Notes under the pieces: model-generated | Database searches by the model: none | What the model was told of the DNA's origin: nothing | Seen by the model: the letters and a program-made list of their open reading frames with translations, nothing else | In this document: positions 42,573-53,640 of the stretch, piece after piece | Layout of the letters: each line of letters begins with the position of its first letter | Numbering within the stretch: the stretch's first letter is position 1 | Assembly (NCBI GenBank): GCA_946800325.1 | Contig: OX326959.1 | Location: 10,484,862-10,548,861, forward strand | Length of the DNA stretch: 64,000 nucleotides | Direction: 5' to 3' | Origin: Luzula sylvatica | Lineage: Eukaryota > Streptophyta > Magnoliopsida > Poales > Juncaceae | Translations under genes and position numbers: made by a program

Positions 42573-44283
42573 ATGGTGAGCTCAACTTTTCTTCTTCGAT
42601 TTGATTGCATTTTGTTTATCTATACTTCGTTATGTTTCCTTGACTGGTATATTTGGATCTACGGATCTGTATAAGATCATGGTACTTTTATCCGGCTTGA
42701 TTTTTGGGTTTGGTTAAAATGATTTTCAATTTTTCTACTGATATTTATCGAATTTCGTTTTGTTGGGCTTAATTGATATGGTCAGTAAAGAAGTGATTTA
42801 GCTATGTTATGATAGATTTTCCATAAATACTGAGAAATATGATTTAGAGCATTTTCTTGCATAATTTTTAGTCCTCGAGTGTCAATTCTAATCCTAACAA
42901 TGAATTATTAGGTGTTCGTCAAGACTCACAAGAGCAGGTCGTACTTCAAGCGTTTCCAAGTCAAGTACAAGAGAAGGCGCCGTAAGTTTCCCCAAATCGA
43001 ATCTCAATTCCACTAATTCCACGTATCGAATTAGGGTTTATTTACTCAGATCTTCAATTTCATCTCTTTCTACAGAGGGAAAGACTGATTACAGGGCGAG
43101 AATCAGGTTGATAAACCAAGACAAGAACAAGTACAACACCCCCAAATACAGAGTCGTGGTGCGATTCACCAACAAGGACATAATTGCACAGGTTGTATCT
43201 GCGACCATCACCGGTGACATGATCATGGCATCGGCTTATTCTCACGAGCTTCCTCACTACGGTCTCGAAGTTGGCCTTACCAACTACGCTGCTGGTACGC
43301 AATTTTTTAAAAATCCCGTCTATTTTGTTGAAATTGCAGAAATACCCGTTTAACAATTTGAGTTTTGTAGCTTATTGCACTGGACTTTTGTTGGCTCGCC
43401 GCGCATTGAAGAAGCTTCAATTGGACCAAGTTTATGAAGGCGTTGAGGTACGTTTATTTAATAATTCTTTTAGTTATGAATTCTATAATTTACAATTTTT
43501 TTAATTTCAGGCTTGTGGAGACGATTACTTGGTCGACCAAACATGTGATAGGAGACCGTTCCGCGCGCTTCTCGATGTCGGTCTCGTCAGAACCACTACT
43601 GGCAATCGCGTTTTTGGTTGCCTCAAGGTAATAAATAACCGATTTGTTTTTGCTAATTTACCTTAAACCCTAAACCCTAATTTGTTTTTATAGGGGGCTT
43701 TGGATGGTGGACTCGATATCCCACATAGCGACAAGAGATTTGCAGGATATAACAAAGAGGGAAAGGACCTCAATGCCGATACTCACCGAAGCTACATTTT
43801 CGGTGGCCACGTTGCTAACTACATGAAGGTTATTTAGTTAGTTACATAATTACATCATATTCGAGGGACCAAATTGTAAAATTACGAATGGGTTTTTGTA
43901 GAGTTTGATCGAGGACGAGCCAGAGAAGTACCAGACTCATTTCAGCGAGTATATCAAGAAAGGAGTCGAGCCTGACGAGATGGAGGCTCTGTACAAGAAG
44001 GTTCATGCCGCGATTCGTGCCGATCCAATGCCGGTCAAATCGACCAAAGAACCACCAAAGGAGCACAAGAGGTAATTAACACTGGTTAATTACATATTTA
44101 CCCTTATAAAAACCCAAAATATCGTATTTATCTGATGTGTGATGTTTTGGTTTTGGTTTTGGTTTTAGGTTTAATTTGAAGAAGTTGACTTTTGATGAGA
44201 GGAGGGCGAAGTTGATCGAGAGATTGAGTGCGTTCAATTCGACAGCTGCGGTTGATGATGACATGGATGATGATGACGAGTGA
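42573..44283 (+). CDS. RPL5: 60S ribosomal protein uL18 (L5)
   Basis: Binds 5S rRNA and brings it, with uL5, into the large cytosolic subunit. Eight coding exons (42573-42575, 42912-42981, 43076-43294, 43371-43447, 43511-43627, 43694-43828, 43902-44071, 44169-44283) join in frame to 301 residues, the normal length. Exon 1 is only the ATG. Diagnostic segments are [74 protein letters not shown] and [18 protein letters not shown]. The tail is acidic (DDDMDDDDE). Intron 5 contains two telomere-like CCCTAAA units (about 43662-43680). No break or missing residue was seen. The telo-box/site II promoter lies directly upstream. Confidence 0.97.
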
Positions 44284-46136
44284 AATGTGGAAATTTAATT
44301 TTAAGATTATGGTGTTTGATATAAAAGATCTAGTTTTATTAAGAACTCTTTTTTGGTTGTTTTGAGTTTGAACCGTGAACAAAATCTTTTGTTTGGTTTG
44401 CTTGATAGCAATTTTGCAGTCGGATAGAGGTGTGGTTAATGTGTTTTGTTTCCTGGTTTTGGTTGAATGTAGAACTTCGATTCTGGGTTCTTGAGTAGTT
44501 ATGCAGAGTTTACATGTTTGTCTTTTTTGAACTTTTATTTAGCGTTAGTGTTGCTCTAATCATTTCTTGTTTTCTGTGCACGTGCTCGCATTTTTAAAAT
44601 TAAAGTCTTAAATTAGATTAATGAAATAAATTTGGTCGTACACCAAAGAATAATAATTCTAAATCAGCAAGTTAACACATGACTGAGTTTGTTTAATTGT
44701 ATTTACTATAAGGTTTCATCTAGGCTTATATTTTTTGTAAAAATTATCAAAGTAAAAATATCGAAGTTTCGTCGGTAGTTAGATGAGTTTATCGAACAAG
44801 ATCATAAACATGTCGTAACTTCTTCGTACCATCTTTTGGTGGTTCTGTCGGAAAGATAATTACGAGAGGGTTTAAATGACAATTCTTATGAAGTATTTCT
44901 CATTTATGTAGCGGATTATCTTCTTATCTTGTATTTTTGTAGTTCGTCGTGTAGTGGTGCCGAATATTTTTAGTGGCAGAAAATAAGTGTGGTTGATTAA
45001 TTTTATGGATTATATAATATTTAATTATTATATTATTTATCTAATTCTCATCCAATATTCTAAGGCAGCGGTTGAAGTGGCACGGGCATTCGTAACTTTT
45101 AAGTATACGTCTAAATCTGAAGTATTATAAGAATACGGGTGACCGATACAGTTCTTTTTGGATACGGTTAAGATATTCCACGCGGAGTATCCGTTTTTTT
45201 TTGTTTTGTTTTGACGAATACGTCTCGTATACCTCAAGATATGCTAGAATACTTGACAATCGAGGATATTTTCTAGATATGACTAGAATACTTGTTTTTG
45301 GATAATTCGGCCTTGGTCAATATTACATGTATAAAAAGTATATTAGATACAACGAAATTATCGTTCTAGGATAGTTTTAAGAAACTTTTATGATACTTTC
45401 GTTATCTCTATATTATTTGATTAGTTTTATTCGCATGTTCTGATATTAAATTGAAAAATATTAATCCAGTTTCACTTAATTCATTTTTATTTATTATTTT
45501 TTTATTATATAAAAATATTAATTTAGTTTTATTCGTATGTTATGATATCTTTTCCGATACGATACTGCTAAGTGCTATGTAACATAGAGCGTTGTTGGTG
45601 TTAATATACTATATTTTGTATCATTATAAAAACTTTATTGATATTATATCATTTTAGAGCCATTCCATGCTCGAGTATCAATTGCAATGTAAAATATGCA
45701 CTATATTTCAAGTGATTAAGTATCAAAATTTTGTCTCAGAGCAATTATATTGTTTTTTGTGCCAACATAGCAATTTCAATGACACTGCGAATATTTTTGT
45801 CTTGTGTTTCTTCAAATATTTTTTATTTAATATGCATTTTTTTTTTATTAAAATTTAATATGTTTTAATATATTATTCAGTGTATATGAATTAGATTTAC
45901 AAAAATAAATAAATAAAGTATATATTCTTTTTAATTCATAGAAGTTTGTATTTTTTTTTATTTGATATAAGAAAAAAATAAAAAAATAAAACAATAAAAC
46001 AAACCCAATTATCCAATCAAACCAGCATTTCTTATTTTTTTCTTAGCCGTTTTGAAAAACCTTATCCTTGTGCCAACCAATGAGAAAGTGACACCTATTT
46101 GTATATTACCCAAACTCCTTTTGATTGTGTGTGTGC

Positions 46137-46140
<4 letters not shown>
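44284..46140. other. 3' flank of RPL5 and AT-rich spacer
   Basis: The first about 250 bp are the RPL5 3' region. Between about 45050 and 45590 the sequence is related to the GTATCC-rich CTATGTTGC elements (ATACGGGTGACCGATACA, ending GCTATGTAACATAG). No coding frame is supported. Confidence 0.5.

Positions 46141-46176
<36 letters not shown>
46141..46176. repeat. (GA)n microsatellite in a leader
   Basis: Pure GA run ending 11 bp before the ATG at 46188 of the small lumen-protein gene. Confidence 0.9.
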
Positions 46177-46179
<3 letters not shown>

Positions 46180-46187
46180 GAGAAGCC

Positions 46188-46616
46188 ATGAATCACTCTT
46201 TGTTACCAAATCCTACAAATCTATTGCCAAAATTATGGACAGGAAAGAATGTGGCTTTGGTACCAAAATCTGGTACCCAAACCTCAAGGAGGTAAACTCA
46301 AATCTAGAACTTTTATTTAATTCTTTATTTCATGGACAAGAAGAAAAAAATGTCATTTTTCTTTGAACTAACTATTCCATTTGTTTCATTTAGGGCATTG
46401 ATATTCAGTCTGAGTAGCATCACAATCGGTTCCTTATTAGTTCCTCACGACGCAAATGCGGCGAAAAAGCGGGGCCCATCAACTATTACAACGGAGAAAC
46501 AGGACCCAAATATCGGTGGTGCACAAGCAAAAGCAATGGCTAGTAAAAAGAGAAGGGAGGCTATGAAAGAGGCTATGGCCAAACTCAGAGAAAAGGGAAA
46601 AATTACTAAGGAGTGA
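46188..46616 (+). CDS. Small predicted thylakoid-lumen protein, copy 1 (intact)
   Basis: Two exons: 46188-46291 (MNHSLLPNPTNLLPKLWTG...) ending AG|GTAAAC, and 46394-46616 after TTTAG, in frame to 108 residues. The basic, Ser/Thr-containing first about 34 residues suit a chloroplast transit peptide. Next comes SRRALIFSLSSITIGSLL, a twin-arginine and hydrophobic stretch, then PHDANA|AKK, a lumenal cleavage-type site. The predicted mature part is about 50 residues and strongly basic, ending in a Lys/Arg/Ala-rich helix (KKRREAMKEAMAKLREKGK). I do not recognise the family. It is not PsaN or nuclear PsbT as I know them. It lies tail-to-tail with mTERF copy 1, and the pair recurs to the right. Confidence 0.75.
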
Positions 46617-46891
46617 TGATTTATTTATTTATCATGCAATTTTATATTTCGTTATAATTTATTATAATTTGAGACGCTCTTCTAAGATGCAAAGATGATT
46701 CATAATAGGAGGCCATGTTCTGTTCTTATTATGCCAGAAAATCATGCGTAACAGTACCGGTGAAATTCAAATTGACTAGAAGATTTGTAACACAAAAAAG
46801 ACCTTCCTCTCATATAATCTTAAAAATCGAATTTAGAAACTAGAAAAATTGGTCTACATATTATTTCAAATTTCAAAGAAACCACCTTTCT
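46617..46891. other. Short spacer between convergent genes
   Basis: The 3' flanks of the small gene and mTERF copy 1. Related sequence follows the other copies (after 53400 and 57890). Confidence 0.6.
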
Positions 46892-48016
46892 TTAAGCACA
46901 AGCGGAAGGATAAACCTTTGCGAGTTCCGGGGCTTTCTCTCTGTACGGCAACACAAACTTCTCAACGAAGTTTTTCTCTGATATCTTACAAAAAGAAGAA
47001 AAACTCAAGTTTATATTCACCCCCTTTTCTTTCAAGATTCTTAGTACGTGATGCCTTGGAGCCAGTCTTTTCTCTAAACTAACAACCAACAAATAAGGTT
47101 GAGAAGCCAAAGCTTTTGGTTCAAAATTAGCATTTTTTACGAGGAAATTGATCTTCGTCTGCACGGTTTCGTTATAAAAGTTCAGTAATGTAGGGAATTG
47201 CTTGAAAACACGAATGAATTCTTCGTCGGACCAGCCACATGTTTTTCTATAAAACGCAACCTTTTTATCCCACACTTCTTTCTTCATAGAACTGATTACT
47301 ACTAATGCACTCAAGAACATGCCAGATCCACGCCGAAACCCTATCTCCTCAGTTCTCTCAAGGGCCTGCTTTATACGATCGGGATTTCGAATCATGAACC
47401 TGTGCCCAATTAGCATTGCCTTTGTTATATCTTCTTGGGAAAACCCATATTCCTTCAATAGATTGATCATGGGAACTATATGGGTATCAATGTCCCGATT
47501 GAGAAGTAAAGGGTTTCTCTGGATAAGCTTCATGAAAGCTTCATCATTATTGCCTACATAATTTCTCCAATACTGGAGCCGTGGGAGGATATGCTTCCTA
47601 GCAAGGGATGTAGGGTTGGATTGAATCAAGTTGATGAGTGTTTCTCTGGTGAAGCCAGCAGCCATTATTTCACGGGCTCGAGGCTCGAGAACCTTCTCAA
47701 CGTTTGAACATAGAAGAGATGGGTAGAAGGAAATGAGACGTTTGATTTGGGCATCAGAGAAACCAAGTTTTTTAAAGAATTGTATGACCAAGTCAGGCCG
47801 ATTGGCGGCTTTGATAGGTGATAGGTGTCTGGAAGCGGACCATTTGAGGGCTCTGTCGACGGAGAAGCCTAAGGAGGAAATGAGATACTGGGCTATGAAA
47901 GGAATGTTCTTCGGTTGTTGCTCGGATTGGGTGGAAAGAGAGAGATGAAGAAAATGGGGGATTGGGATTAGGTGGTGACGGTGAACAGAGCAGATTCTCC
48001 TTGTTAGGAGAGACAT
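46892..48016 (-). CDS. mTERF family protein, copy 1
   Basis: A mitochondrial transcription termination factor-like protein; plant members bind organellar nucleic acid and affect transcription or RNA processing. It is intronless, as in many clustered plant mTERFs. The start at 48016 (MSLLTRRICSVHRHH) gives 374 residues with an Arg/His/Ser-rich mitochondrial-type presequence. The frame also opens 12 codons earlier (48052), but that part reads through an AAACCCTAG telo-box-like leader and is probably untranslated. Repeated mTERF helices end in LxxxP motifs (LISFYPSLL, LIQSNPTSL, LIQRNPLLL, FKQFPTLLN). The C-terminus RLAPRHHVLRILKEKGV, KFVLPYREKAPEL is typical. Two closely similar paralogues lie to the right in the same orientation. 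Its specific organellar target cannot be inferred. Confidence 0.92.
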   Translation of the reverse strand: MSLLTRRICSVHRHHLIPIPHFLHLSLSTQSEQQPKNIPFIAQYLISSLGFSVDRALKWSASRHLSPIKAANRPDLVIQFFKKLGFSDAQIKRLISFYPSLLCSNVEKVLEPRAREIMAAGFTRETLINLIQSNPTSLARKHILPRLQYWRNYVGNNDEAFMKLIQRNPLLLNRDIDTHIVPMINLLKEYGFSQEDITKAMLIGHRFMIRNPDRIKQALERTEEIGFRRGSGMFLSALVVISSMKKEVWDKKVAFYRKTCGWSDEEFIRVFKQFPTLLNFYNETVQTKINFLVKNANFEPKALASQPYLLVVSLEKRLAPRHHVLRILKEKGVNINLSFSSFCKISEKNFVEKFVLPYREKAPELAKVYPSACA

Positions 48017-48247
48017 GGTTTCTAGGGTTTCAGAGGGAAAGACGAGCCCCAAATGTGCTGTTGAAGAGGGCTTTGGCAGAGAAGTAAAAAACTAGGATCC
48101 TCTGTAACTATTCACGTACAATTCTTTGAATCAATATTCATTCTCATGTCCACCTTTTTTTATTTTATTAATATATCATTTTTAATGAAATTAGATAATT
48201 ATTTAAATGCCAACAATAGTTTTTCAGTTTTGAATTTTGATATAAAA

Positions 48248-50500
48248 CTAGGAGAATACTCGCGCTACGCGACCAGAATATAAATTATATTTTTCGTTGT
48301 AATACAAATTACACATTTGTATGATAATATTAATAATATCATCTTAAAATAAAATTATTTGAAATCATTTATCTATGATTATTCATATTGTTGGGAATTC
48401 ACCCGTCCCCGAGCCCGCGCAGCGGATATGTAGGCCCGGTCCGGTTTCCTAAATCCAAGATCACGTCATGACTTCGAGGGTACGATGCAATAGAAGGATA
48501 GACGATTACCAACGTGAAATTGATCACGCACGACGGGTTGATCGCTCGCATCCTTCTCTTCCTTCGGTGTCACGTTGGTGATTAGCCCGTGCGTCCCATA
48601 CCACACGTCTCCCACCGTCTTGACACGCGTCCGGTTGTCTTCATGCGTCCCGTTTCCGATTCGCTCATTTCCGTCTTCGACAGATTTCGTTTCGCCGAAT
48701 CGATCACAACCGAAAGAGCCCCAAATGTTGCTCCTCTACTTGTATTCACCTTGACTCATAAGACGTCGGTCGCGGGTGCAACTGCCTAGACGAAGCACCG
48801 GCGAACTTGCTCGATTGATTGATTCTCTTCTCCGGAAAAACTATTTTTCTCGGTTCTCTCTCTTTACACCCTTTCACTTAATAGAAATATGTCTCTCAAT
48901 ATTTCTGGAATATTATGAATATTCTGAATTAATTTACATCTGGATTGACTAGAGAGAGAGAGAGAGAAACATCCTATTTATATCACATAGGATTATGATT
49001 GGCCAAAATACATGTATATCCAATATACACTCTTTCACACAAAAAGTTGCATGAATCTGTCCAGTATTCTGTCCATAAGAAATTGGTAACTTTCTCTGAC
49101 AGAACATCAATCAACACGAAAGTTGTAGATAATCGTATTATCTACACGACCCAATTTGGTATGGCCCAATTGGAGTTCGTATGCAAACGTTATGACTGTT
49201 TTACTAACTGTATGTCATACTGTTGCACCCTTTCGGTATTTCATAGAAACGACACTGATACTTCGTTCATATGAAATATATTTATACATGAAGGTTGTAG
49301 ATAATCTTATTATCTATCTAACCCAATTTGAACCATTCCAATTGGATTTTCCTACTGAAAGATATGACCACGAATGTACGCTTACATTCGTTTATCCTTG
49401 TGTACACTTTTACGGTTGATCCTGAAACTGTATTTCCTTCACATATGTCTTACAATTATTTTACATTATGATAACAAAAAATATTATTTTTTAATCAAAT
49501 AATAATACTTATATTAATGTCATTATATAATAATATATAACGATAAGATATAATATAATTTTACGGAAAAACATAACAACAAATAGTATATCATTGTTCA
49601 CAATATTTCATACAATATATAATATTAAAAATAATGAATCATACAACATATGTAGTAACAAATTATTAATTATATAGTAGTAATAATTTTTATTGATTCA
49701 AAATACAATGAAAAATATAAAATAATATAAAACTTAATAGTGGAAGTAATTTGAAAGATTATATCAAAATTTAATTTATAATAAACATAAATACAAATTG
49801 TTTTATATCATATGATTTTTTTTATTTTACATTTTGTAAAATAACAATACAATTAGATAGGTGTTTATACGTTTAAGAAGTTATTTAGATGGAGAAACTA
49901 TTTTTTAATTCTATTATTTTTTGAAATTTTTTTGTTTGCTTAAAAACACAAATATAATCTATTTAGTATTATATGAGATTCTTATTGTTATAATTTTTAC
50001 AAAAATAAATAATAATACTTAAAAATTCTATTATGCAAATAAAATTCTTAAAAATCTATTATGTAATTATGTATTTTTTACATTGTATTTTGTTACATAA
50101 TATATTTACAAATTGAAATTATGAAAAAACGGTATGTATGAACGCTAATATGGATGTCAAAATAAATATAAATTAAAATGAATATATTTGATGAGTTTAT
50201 AAAATTAAAGTTCTAACAAAAATGCTAAAATGTGTTGTATGTTTTATAATATTACATATTAAATTATTAGTATTTCATATATAAACTTTTCATATTCCAT
50301 TGCATTCACATTTCATCATGTAATCTTATGTGTAATATTAAACAATTAATTAGACTTGGTCTAATGTGATTCTAACCAATAGTAATAGGCCACATCATTA
50401 ATATTGGATGATGTGAGTTTCTAAGAATTCTTAAAATATGCCGTAAAATAATGACATATAAATGACTACACAAAATATGATCTTCAAAAAATCTAACAAA
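48248..50500 (-). mobile_element. Family-2 Helitron, interrupted by a solo LTR
   Basis: Minus-strand 3' end: CTAG (48251-48248) preceded by TATTCTC and a hairpin around TCGCGTAGCGCGA, inserted beside an A. Sequence to the right (48300-48388 continuing at 49442-49660) is collinear with 57180-57500. The 5' end was not located; related blocks continue to about 50.5 kb. Confidence 0.7.
48389..49441 (-). mobile_element. Solo LTR, 1,053 bp
   Basis: Starts TGTTGGGAATTC and ends TTTCCTTCA, and is flanked by a perfect 5-bp duplication CATAT (48384-48388 and 49442-49446). The paralogous Helitron at 57161 has a single CATAT at 57292-57296 and no insertion, an empty site. A TATATAAAT-like box on the minus strand near 48980 (GATATAAATAGG) suggests minus orientation. 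No internal gag-pol region or second LTR is adjacent. Confidence 0.88.
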
Positions 50501-51215
50501 AAAATTATTGATTGAAATTAAAGCATATCACTACATCTTGTTGTTCGAAGTAATACTTAAAAATAATCATACAAAACGCATGTCTTTGAATGATCAAATA
50601 TAATATTAATACATATGATGAAGTCATATCGCACAATATAATGGTTAGTAATCATGATAAACATGATGATGTGGATTCACGAGGAAGCTCAAACATAGGT
50701 GCAAAATAAGGGGATGAGTAAATTGGGAAATTTTCAAATAACCCCTAATTCTTTTTTGAATTTGTAAAAAAACTCACTCATGTTTCGGATACACCAAAAT
50801 ACCTCCACTAAAGAAAGTTTTATTTTCATTTACTAAAAATATTTCGAGGTGTTAAAAAAAAATTGGAACATACTAAAAAAAAGATCAAAATACTCCTCTA
50901 TTTTCGATATTTGATTTTATTAAACCAATTTTTGTATTATTTTATAATTTAAAATTTTCATAAATATTTTGTTACATATACTAATTTAAAAAAAAAAAGA
51001 TCAAAATATTATTTATTTATTTTGAGATTTTTTTTTTAAAATATCCAGAAAGTTGCGGGTTTTTTTTTTAAATATTGAAAAAATAAAATATTTGTTTTAA
51101 TTAAAAAAAATTAGAATTTGTTTTCCCTCATATAATAGTTAATTTGGATACACATGAACCATGTCTAAATGCTACTTCGTTGAATCGAAACCTCACGCAT
51201 TTTCATTGTATATTA
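50501..51215. other. AT-rich spacer
   Basis: No coding frame. The AAATAACCCCTAATTC... stretch at 50740-50880 resembles similar text at 37590 and 62270 and is probably a decayed dispersed repeat. Confidence 0.45.
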
Positions 51216-51260
51216 CTAGAAAAATAACCCGCGCTTCGCAGCGCGATTTTTGAAAGAACT
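51216..51260 (-). mobile_element. Helitron 3' end, third hairpin type
   Basis: Minus-strand CTAG at 51219-51216 beside an A, with hairpin CGCGC-TTCGCA-GCGCG at about 51230-51245. The 5' limit is unknown. Confidence 0.55.
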
Positions 51261-51399
51261 ATTTAATGCGTCTTGCTACATTTCTGTTCCTTTTTCTTTT
51301 CTTTTCGTCATATCAAAATAAAACAAAAACAATTTACATATTTTATAAATTGAATAATTAATATTACACAAACATGCAAATTAATTAGGGAAATTATAC

Positions 51400-51543
51400 T
51401 TTGCCCCCTCAATTCCCCTACAATTCCCCCACACTAATTAATTCCATAATTAGTGTGGTGGATTAACGATTAATTCATAATTATTAAAATTAAAATTTTA
51501 ATTAGTGTGGAAAAATTATGGAGAAATTAAGGGGACAATGATA
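51400..51543. mobile_element. Foldback MITE, about 145 bp
   Basis: Left arm TTTGCCCCCTCAATTCCCC, then CCACACTAATT. The right arm reverse-complemented reads CATTGTCCCCTTAATTTCTC, then CCACACTAATT. An additional short AATTAGTGTGG repeat lies inside. Confidence 0.65.
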
Positions 51544-51687
51544 TATGGCCTCAATTAATTATATGCGCCGACTTTGAACATGTAAATAAACACAACATAT
51601 AACCCATCATCCACTTTTTTTTTTTTATAACCTCCAACCTTGTTTTCAACCGACTTGGATTTTCTTCCATCTCATGCTTCGGTTTTT

Positions 51688-51978
51688 TTACATTAAACCA
51701 ACAAATTCACCTAAATTATAAACATAAACAATACTATATTCCCACTTATATGTGATTAGGATAGAAATGTGAATTGCTGAGCTTTGAGGACCGAAATGCA
51801 AACAGATCTTACTGTCTTGTGATCCAACAATAATGGGCCCGTTTGCAGTACTTGCGAGGCAGTGGAAGTCTGTTCCACTCCACACGAGAACTGAGAACTG
51901 GTACCTTGCGATCAATCGACGCGATCTGAATCTAGGGAACTCCAGAGGGCTAGGGTCCGGGTCCCCCCCATGGCACAA
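51688..51978 (-). pseudogene. Fragment resembling a VID27-like protein
   Basis: The minus frame contains RYQFSVLVWSGTDFHCLAS and TANGPIIVGSQDSKICLH. This is close to the [25 protein letters not shown]-type beta-propeller segment I associate with plant VID27/CYPRO4-like proteins. Only this segment is recognisable, the following residues diverge, and no neighbouring exons could be joined, so it is probably a gene fragment. Family assignment is from memory. Confidence 0.35.
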
Positions 51979-53069
51979 TAAAGTGGCTGCAAAGAATAGC
52001 CAGAGGTGATATATGTTTTACAGAAAGAAATTATGGGAATTAAGAGGGTTTTTAGGTAAAAATGCAAATAGCAAAGATTTGTGGGTGGGTATGTATGTAA
52101 AGTTCAAGAGGAAAGCGGGTTAACGGATATTTCTCAATTTGAACAGTTCTGAGAGCGTAACAGTTCGTGTTAAATAACAAGTTTTTGAGTGCTTCTTGAT
52201 CTTCTCGACAGACCGGTACCGATACCGGTACCGGTACCGGTACCAAGCTGAAAGTGTTCCCATCTTCCCTAAAGTGAATAGCCAATTCAGGGGACTTATA
52301 CGAAGCTCGTCTCCAATAGGTAAGTTGGATTCTTAAATCCAGTAATTTAATGCAATTTATCATGGAATTTGTGGTACTATGAGCAAATGATACAAACATT
52401 TGGGAAAAAAACACATTATTTAAAAATTACAATAAAGTTCATACTATCATTGCAATTTAAGAAGCCACACTATACTGAATTATAATTGTATTAGATTGCT
52501 AAAAATTACACAATAATGCATAATACACTTAAATGATAATAAGTTAATAACAATACCAATCAAGTCCACAAAATTATAAAATTGCAAAAGAGTCCATGAA
52601 TCCTTATTAATATGAAAATAATCCCTGGACGAATGAACTATAAATTAAATTACAGATATCATGTAACACTTCTCGATCCTTTGGAGTGCCTACAATTTCT
52701 TCAACCAATATGAGATGCTAGCTCGTTCTTCAGTATTTAGACCTCGCAACGTATCCTATAAAAAATAAATTTGGAAATTAAATGGAGTATTTATCAAAGA
52801 AAAATACGAAAATACCTGGAAATTTGGAAATTAAAAATACCTTTTAGAATGAGAATATGCCTATGGATTGGAATGCACAATCGAATTCTAGTGCTGGACA
52901 ATCTAATTTGAAGAGGATGGATAATCCCAAATCGATGCTTCCTACGTAAAACATGAAGATGAATCGGTTATTCATATATTTGATTAACTCCTTTTCTAAG
53001 AGTTTTTATTTATAAAATCTCTTGCCCAACTTACTAAGAGAAAAAAATAATTTTGCTGTTAACTATTGT
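51979..53069. other. Spacer with unexplained GC-richer patches
   Basis: A minus frame at 52414-52052 holds a GTACCG repeat (Val-Pro run) and no recognisable domain. A possible orphan exon ending LKKL-stop lies near 52757-52695. Neither can be supported as a gene. Confidence 0.35.
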
Positions 53070-53620
53070 TTGATTTGATTCACACATACGGCAAAAAAGA
53101 AGGGCCCACAATCCCCAATAGTTTTGAGTGACTTGCCAGCAAAAGTAATGCTAGTAAGTAAAGGAGTCTATGAAGAAGAGTAATGATACTAACCATGAAT
53201 TTTTCCCCACTTTTTTTCACGAATGGTGACGTGGCACCTTGTGATTGGTTGCATTTTTTACCCAACTTTAATGCATCCAATCACAAGGTGCCACGTCACC
53301 ATTCGTGGAAAAAATGGGGAAAAATTCATGGTTAGTATCATTACTCATGAAAGAAGCCATTGCTAAACTTAGAGAAAATATACAAAATATGAAGTTATTA
53401 TTTATTTATTTGTTTATATATTTATTAATCACAATAATTGTTGTCATATTCATTATAATACATTATAATTTTAAACGCTCCAATAAAATACAAAAACTAA
53501 TACCATGGCCAAATTATTCTTATCAGGAGACCTCTTTTGTTCTTATTAATTTATTATGTCAACAAAACGATTTTGTAACAGTGACAATATAAAAAATTAA
53601 AATTACTAGAAGATTTATAA
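53070..53620 (+). pseudogene. Small lumen-protein gene, copy 2, truncated and interrupted
   Basis: 53088-53177 aligns with exon 2 of copy 1 (GGCAAAAAAGAAGGGCCC, AGCAAAAGTAATGCTAGTA). It is cut by a MITE at 53178-53346, and continues ATGAAAGAAGCCATTGCTAA at 53347 plus about 250 bp of the copy-1 3' flank. The transit-peptide exon was not found, and substitutions and small indels break the frame. Non-functional. Confidence 0.8.
53178..53346. mobile_element. Near-perfect foldback MITE inside pseudogene copy 2
   Basis: Arms of about 70 bp begin GAGTAATGATACTAACCATG on both strands and pair almost perfectly. Flanks ATGAAGAA (53170-53177) and ATGAAAGAA (53347-53355) are copies of one gene sequence, an 8-9-bp target duplication suggesting Mutator-like or hAT origin. 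Confidence 0.88.
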
Positions 53621-53640
53621 CACAAAAAGTCATCTCTATG

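Noticed and set aside
47319..47948. Plus-strand frames antisense to the mTERF genes (also 56165-56860 and 58490-58693)
   Set aside because: Shadows of conserved minus-strand genes; they persist in all copies only because the sense strand is conserved.
52052..52414. Minus frame of 120 codons with a Val-Pro run
   Set aside because: The Val-Pro run is a GTACCG microsatellite and no flanking exon or family motif supports a gene.
52690..52760. Possible last exon reading DTLRGLNTEERASISYWLKKL-stop on the minus strand after TATAG
   Set aside because: Protein-like, but no partner exon could be joined and I do not recognise the family.
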